NCBI GenBank assembly: GCA_021158735.1
Contig: JAGGUC010000135.1
Coordinates: 1 to 6,028 of the forward strand
Length of the DNA stretch: 6,028 nucleotides
Direction of reading: 5' to 3'
Source of the DNA: Desulfurococcales archaeon
GTDB lineage: Archaea; Thermoproteota; Thermoprotei_A; Sulfolobales; NBVN01
Under the pieces are notes generated by a model. The model was given only the letters and a program-made list of their open reading frames with translations, was not told the origin of the DNA and did no database searches. Position numbers and translations under genes: made by a program. Shown in pieces: positions 4,460 to 6,028 of this stretch (positions are counted from its first letter, which is position 1; every line of letters starts with the position of its first letter).

Positions 4460-5428
4460 TTACGAGCTACTTCTCAAGAATGAATCTAGGAACCTCAATC
4501 TCTTAGCTGGATCTGGGTGAGATGAAAATAGCTCCAGTGGCAGCAACTTCTTAGCCGACTTAATGTATTCTACCACCCTGTCAATGTCTGCCGACACTAA
4601 CGCACTAATCCCTAATTCAGGGTCATTTATCAGTAGCGCCCTAAACTTTCCCAGCGCTTTAATCTCTGCTTTATTAAACCGTAGTTGCCTGCTTAGGACT
4701 AAGATCCTAGCTAGAGCTCTCTGAAGCTTCTTAGCACCTCGTGGAACCGTGAGTGCAGCGTGTGAGTCAGCATAGTACTCTCTCAGCCTACTTAAGTAAA
4801 GTATGAATAAGTTAAATACAAAGCTGAAAGCTAACAACCCTACACCGATCAGCGGTATTATCGCTGATTCATTCCTCCTACTGCTACCCCTGAACATCCC
4901 GAAGAGCATTAATGTCCTACCAAGCCAGAACAGGAGTGCAGGGAGAACACTTACAATCATCATTACCTCTACATCTTTATGCTTTATGTGGCCAACTTCG
5001 TGCGCGATAACTGCCTCGATCTCGTCCTTAGGGAAGTTAAGTAGCATGCCTTTAGTGACAGCGACTCTGTAACCTGAGAATATGTTTCCATAGGCGAATG
5101 CGTTGGGAACGCTGACTTCAGCAACCATTGCTTTAGGTGTTTTGCTTAAGCCTGAATCCACAGCGATTTTTCTAATTACCTCTTTAAGCCAGGCAAAATC
5201 TTCACTGGCTGGTCTCACCTTGTAGGCTGCTTCAATAATTTTAGGTGCTAGAATCCACTGAGTAGTGTGTATTACTAAAACAAAAATTAGTGAACCAAGT
5301 ATCAGAATACTCAAGTTTTCAGTGGGTGCTACTATAGAAAATATTGCAACACATACTAATGTTGCGAGACCTATTATGGCCGCGGTCACACCAGTCATAG
5401 CGAACTTTAGTTTGCTGTACGTCAGCAA
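4460..5428 (-). CDS. htpX: HtpX-like M48 zinc metalloprotease, membrane protein (322 aa)
   Basis: This integral-membrane endopeptidase probably takes part in quality control of membrane proteins. Hydrophobic segments are visible at about 10-33, 40-60, 155-178 and 188-212. The active site is HEVGH (143-147), with H143 and H147 as zinc ligands and E144 as the catalytic base, in AVIAHEVGHIKHKD. The third ligand is E217 in LSRLREYYADSHA. Before the active site, VPNAFAYG (107-114) and VAVTKGML are typical of the family, and SSHPDPAKRLRFL (302-314) is the usual C-terminal signature. Length is close to archaeal and bacterial HtpX. The start is TTG 5428, with GAGGGGG ending 8 nt upstream; an internal ATG at codon 11 would cut into the first membrane segment and has less support. 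The gene lies upstream of gyaR on the same strand, with no obvious functional link. Confidence 0.94.
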   Translation of the reverse strand: MLTYSKLKFAMTGVTAAIIGLATLVCVAIFSIVAPTENLSILILGSLIFVLVIHTTQWILAPKIIEAAYKVRPASEDFAWLKEVIRKIAVDSGLSKTPKAMVAEVSVPNAFAYGNIFSGYRVAVTKGMLLNFPKDEIEAVIAHEVGHIKHKDVEVMMIVSVLPALLFWLGRTLMLFGMFRGSSRRNESAIIPLIGVGLLAFSFVFNLFILYLSRLREYYADSHAALTVPRGAKKLQRALARILVLSRQLRFNKAEIKALGKFRALLINDPELGISALVSADIDRVVEYIKSAKKLLPLELFSSHPDPAKRLRFLDSFLRSSS

Positions 5429-5436
5429 GTACCGTA

Positions 5437-5470
5437 CCCCCTCAATAAGGCGGAATGAAAGCTTAAATTT
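5437..5470 (-). promoter_or_regulatory. candidate promoter and ribosome site of htpX
   Basis: A TATA-like AAATTTAAGC (5470-5461) and a GAGGGGG motif (5443-5437) precede the TTG start at 5428. The spacing predicts a leader of about 12-16 nt. The purine-rich site is the main reason for accepting the unusual TTG. Confidence 0.4.
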
Positions 5471-5481
5471 CTATGGCTCTC

Positions 5482-5496
5482 AAAATAGAAAAGAAG
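5482..5496 (-). terminator. pyrimidine-rich tract, candidate terminator
   Basis: The minus-strand reading CTTCTTTTCTATTTT begins 11 nt after the stop codon of the 88-residue gene. It fits a U-rich archaeal terminator and supports htpX having its own promoter. Confidence 0.4.
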
Positions 5497-5506
5497 TGAT
5501 TTGGGG

Positions 5507-5773
5507 TCAGTAAGGGAAGGCAGAGGATAGGGCTCTTCTTACATCTACTGGCAGTTCCTCATAAACTATTTTACTGTCCTTCACATCCTTAAACGCGTCT
5601 AGCTCAAGTAAGTCCCAAGTCTCCTTTTCACCTTCTTCTTTCAGGTAGGTACCACTCAGTGTTTGATGAACTACGAGAAAAGACTTGCCTTCAGGCGTTC
5701 TGAGTATCTCAAGCACTAGGGACTTGCCGCCTTTTTCAACAAAGTAAACAGCCTCTCTAATGGCTTTCAACAT
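5507..5773 (-). CDS. small conserved-looking protein of unknown function (88 aa)
   Basis: I do not recognise this family. It starts MLKAIREAVYFVEKGGKSLV. The first half looks like a short helix followed by beta strands separated by turns: AVYFVEKGGKSL, VLEILRTPEGK, SFLVVHQTLSGTYL (about 8-44). The second half is acidic and probably helical (WDLLELDAFKDV, 53-64; VDVRRALSSAF, 76-86). It has no Cys, no signal peptide and no membrane segment, so a small soluble protein is likely. I chose ATG 5773 because TAGGGTG ends 6 nt upstream. A GTG at 5782 (three more residues, MWI) is part of that motif. A TATA-like box at 5809-5818 and a T-rich tract after the stop suggest a separate transcript. Codon use is in line with its neighbours, and the reading is much better than any other frame. 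Confidence 0.75.
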   Translation of the reverse strand: MLKAIREAVYFVEKGGKSLVLEILRTPEGKSFLVVHQTLSGTYLKEEGEKETWDLLELDAFKDVKDSKIVYEELPVDVRRALSSAFPY

Positions 5774-5779
5774 TATCCA

Positions 5780-5786
5780 CACCCTA
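5780..5786 (-). promoter_or_regulatory. ribosome-binding motif TAGGGTG deciding the start of the 88-aa gene
   Basis: TAGGGTG is followed by 6 nt and then ATG 5773-5771, the same arrangement as upstream of gyaR. It argues against the GTG at 5782, which lies inside the motif. Confidence 0.5.
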
Positions 5787-5808
5787 ATGGTAAGATGAAA
5801 ACATACCC

Positions 5809-5818
5809 TTAATAAATG
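5809..5818 (-). promoter_or_regulatory. candidate TATA-like box of the 88-aa gene
   Basis: ATTTATTAAG on the minus strand is centred about 26 bp before position 5786, which predicts a leader of about 13 nt to the ATG at 5773. Confidence 0.35.
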
Positions 5819-5845
5819 TATGCTGTCTCTCCCATGAATTTTAAA

Positions 5846-6028
5846 TTAACTTCCTCCAAATATGTTGTCTAAGGTCTTGCTGGGAATATTAAACACAACC
5901 TTAGCTACCTTTACCACGTAGTCATCGGATGGTGTTGATTTTTCTATGCCGGTTTTGATTGACAGCAGTTGCTTTCTTATTTCTTTTTCAACCCTATTTC
6001 TTATATTACCACACGATATCTCATCAGC
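5846..6028 (-). CDS. C-terminal 60 residues of an unknown protein, cut by the window edge
   Basis: An open minus-strand frame enters at the right edge (GCT at 6028-6026) and ends at TAA 5848-5846. The visible part begins ADEISCGNIRNRVEKEIRKQ, continues with a charged, probably helical stretch (about residues 9-30), then YVVKVAKVVFNIPSKTLDNI, likely a strand and a short helix, and ends in FGGS. The composition is typical of a soluble archaeal protein. I cannot assign a family from this fragment. The gap to the 88-residue gene is 72 bp on the same strand, with a TATA-like box inside it, so co-transcription is not required. The N-terminus lies outside the window. Confidence 0.6.
   Translation of the reverse strand, partial: ADEISCGNIRNRVEKEIRKQLLSIKTGIEKSTPSDDYVVKVAKVVFNIPSKTLDNIFGGS

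Noticed and set aside
4803..5072. 89-codon plus-strand frame
   Set aside because: Antisense shadow of HtpX, covering its HEVGH active site on the other strand.
1..6028. CRISPR array, insertion sequence or toxin-antitoxin pair
   Set aside because: No regularly spaced repeats, transposase motifs, terminal inverted repeats or toxin-like genes beside either RHH gene were seen.

Overview
The window looks like chromosomal DNA of a thermophilic crenarchaeote (Thermoproteota); a Desulfurococcales-like lineage is my best guess. The reasons are an intron-containing tRNA-Pro with an encoded CCA end, AT-rich TATA-like boxes about 25 bp before starts, GGTG ribosome-binding motifs, small ribbon-helix-helix (RHH) regulators, and archaeal forms of glyoxylate reductase, HtpX and a class I aminotransferase. 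The genus cannot be fixed from the sequence alone.

Left part (about 1-1860), plus strand: a small RHH regulator (54-305), a divergent MeaB/ArgK-type P-loop GTPase (444-1424), an intact tRNA-Pro(CGG) with a 21-nt intron (1453-1550), and a second RHH regulator of 58 residues (1681-1857). Two palindromes of the same form, GTAA-N5-TTAC, flank this last gene. They are good candidate binding sites for the protein it encodes.

Middle (1858-2065): no confident gene. This gap, which lies between the converging plus- and minus-strand genes, holds a 7-bp GC-rich inverted repeat around a 40-nt loop and two overlapping tiny ORFs on opposite strands. Their status is open.

Right part (2066-6028), minus strand: in transcription order, the C-terminus of an unknown protein that runs in from the right edge, an unrecognised 88-residue protein, an HtpX-type membrane zinc protease, a glyoxylate/hydroxypyruvate reductase (GyaR), and a PLP aminotransferase. 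The gaps of about 60-80 bp mostly contain their own TATA-like boxes and T-rich tracts, so these are probably separate or loosely coupled transcripts rather than one tight operon. GyaR and the aminotransferase could act together in glyoxylate, glycine and serine interconversion; this is inference from adjacency.

Most of the window is ordinary housekeeping content. I did not find a clearly new multi-gene system. The best leads are the unusual switch loops of the MeaB-like GTPase, the paired palindromes around the small RHH gene, the structured gap at 1898-1951, and a shared TAGGGTG-N6-start arrangement that moves two gene starts.
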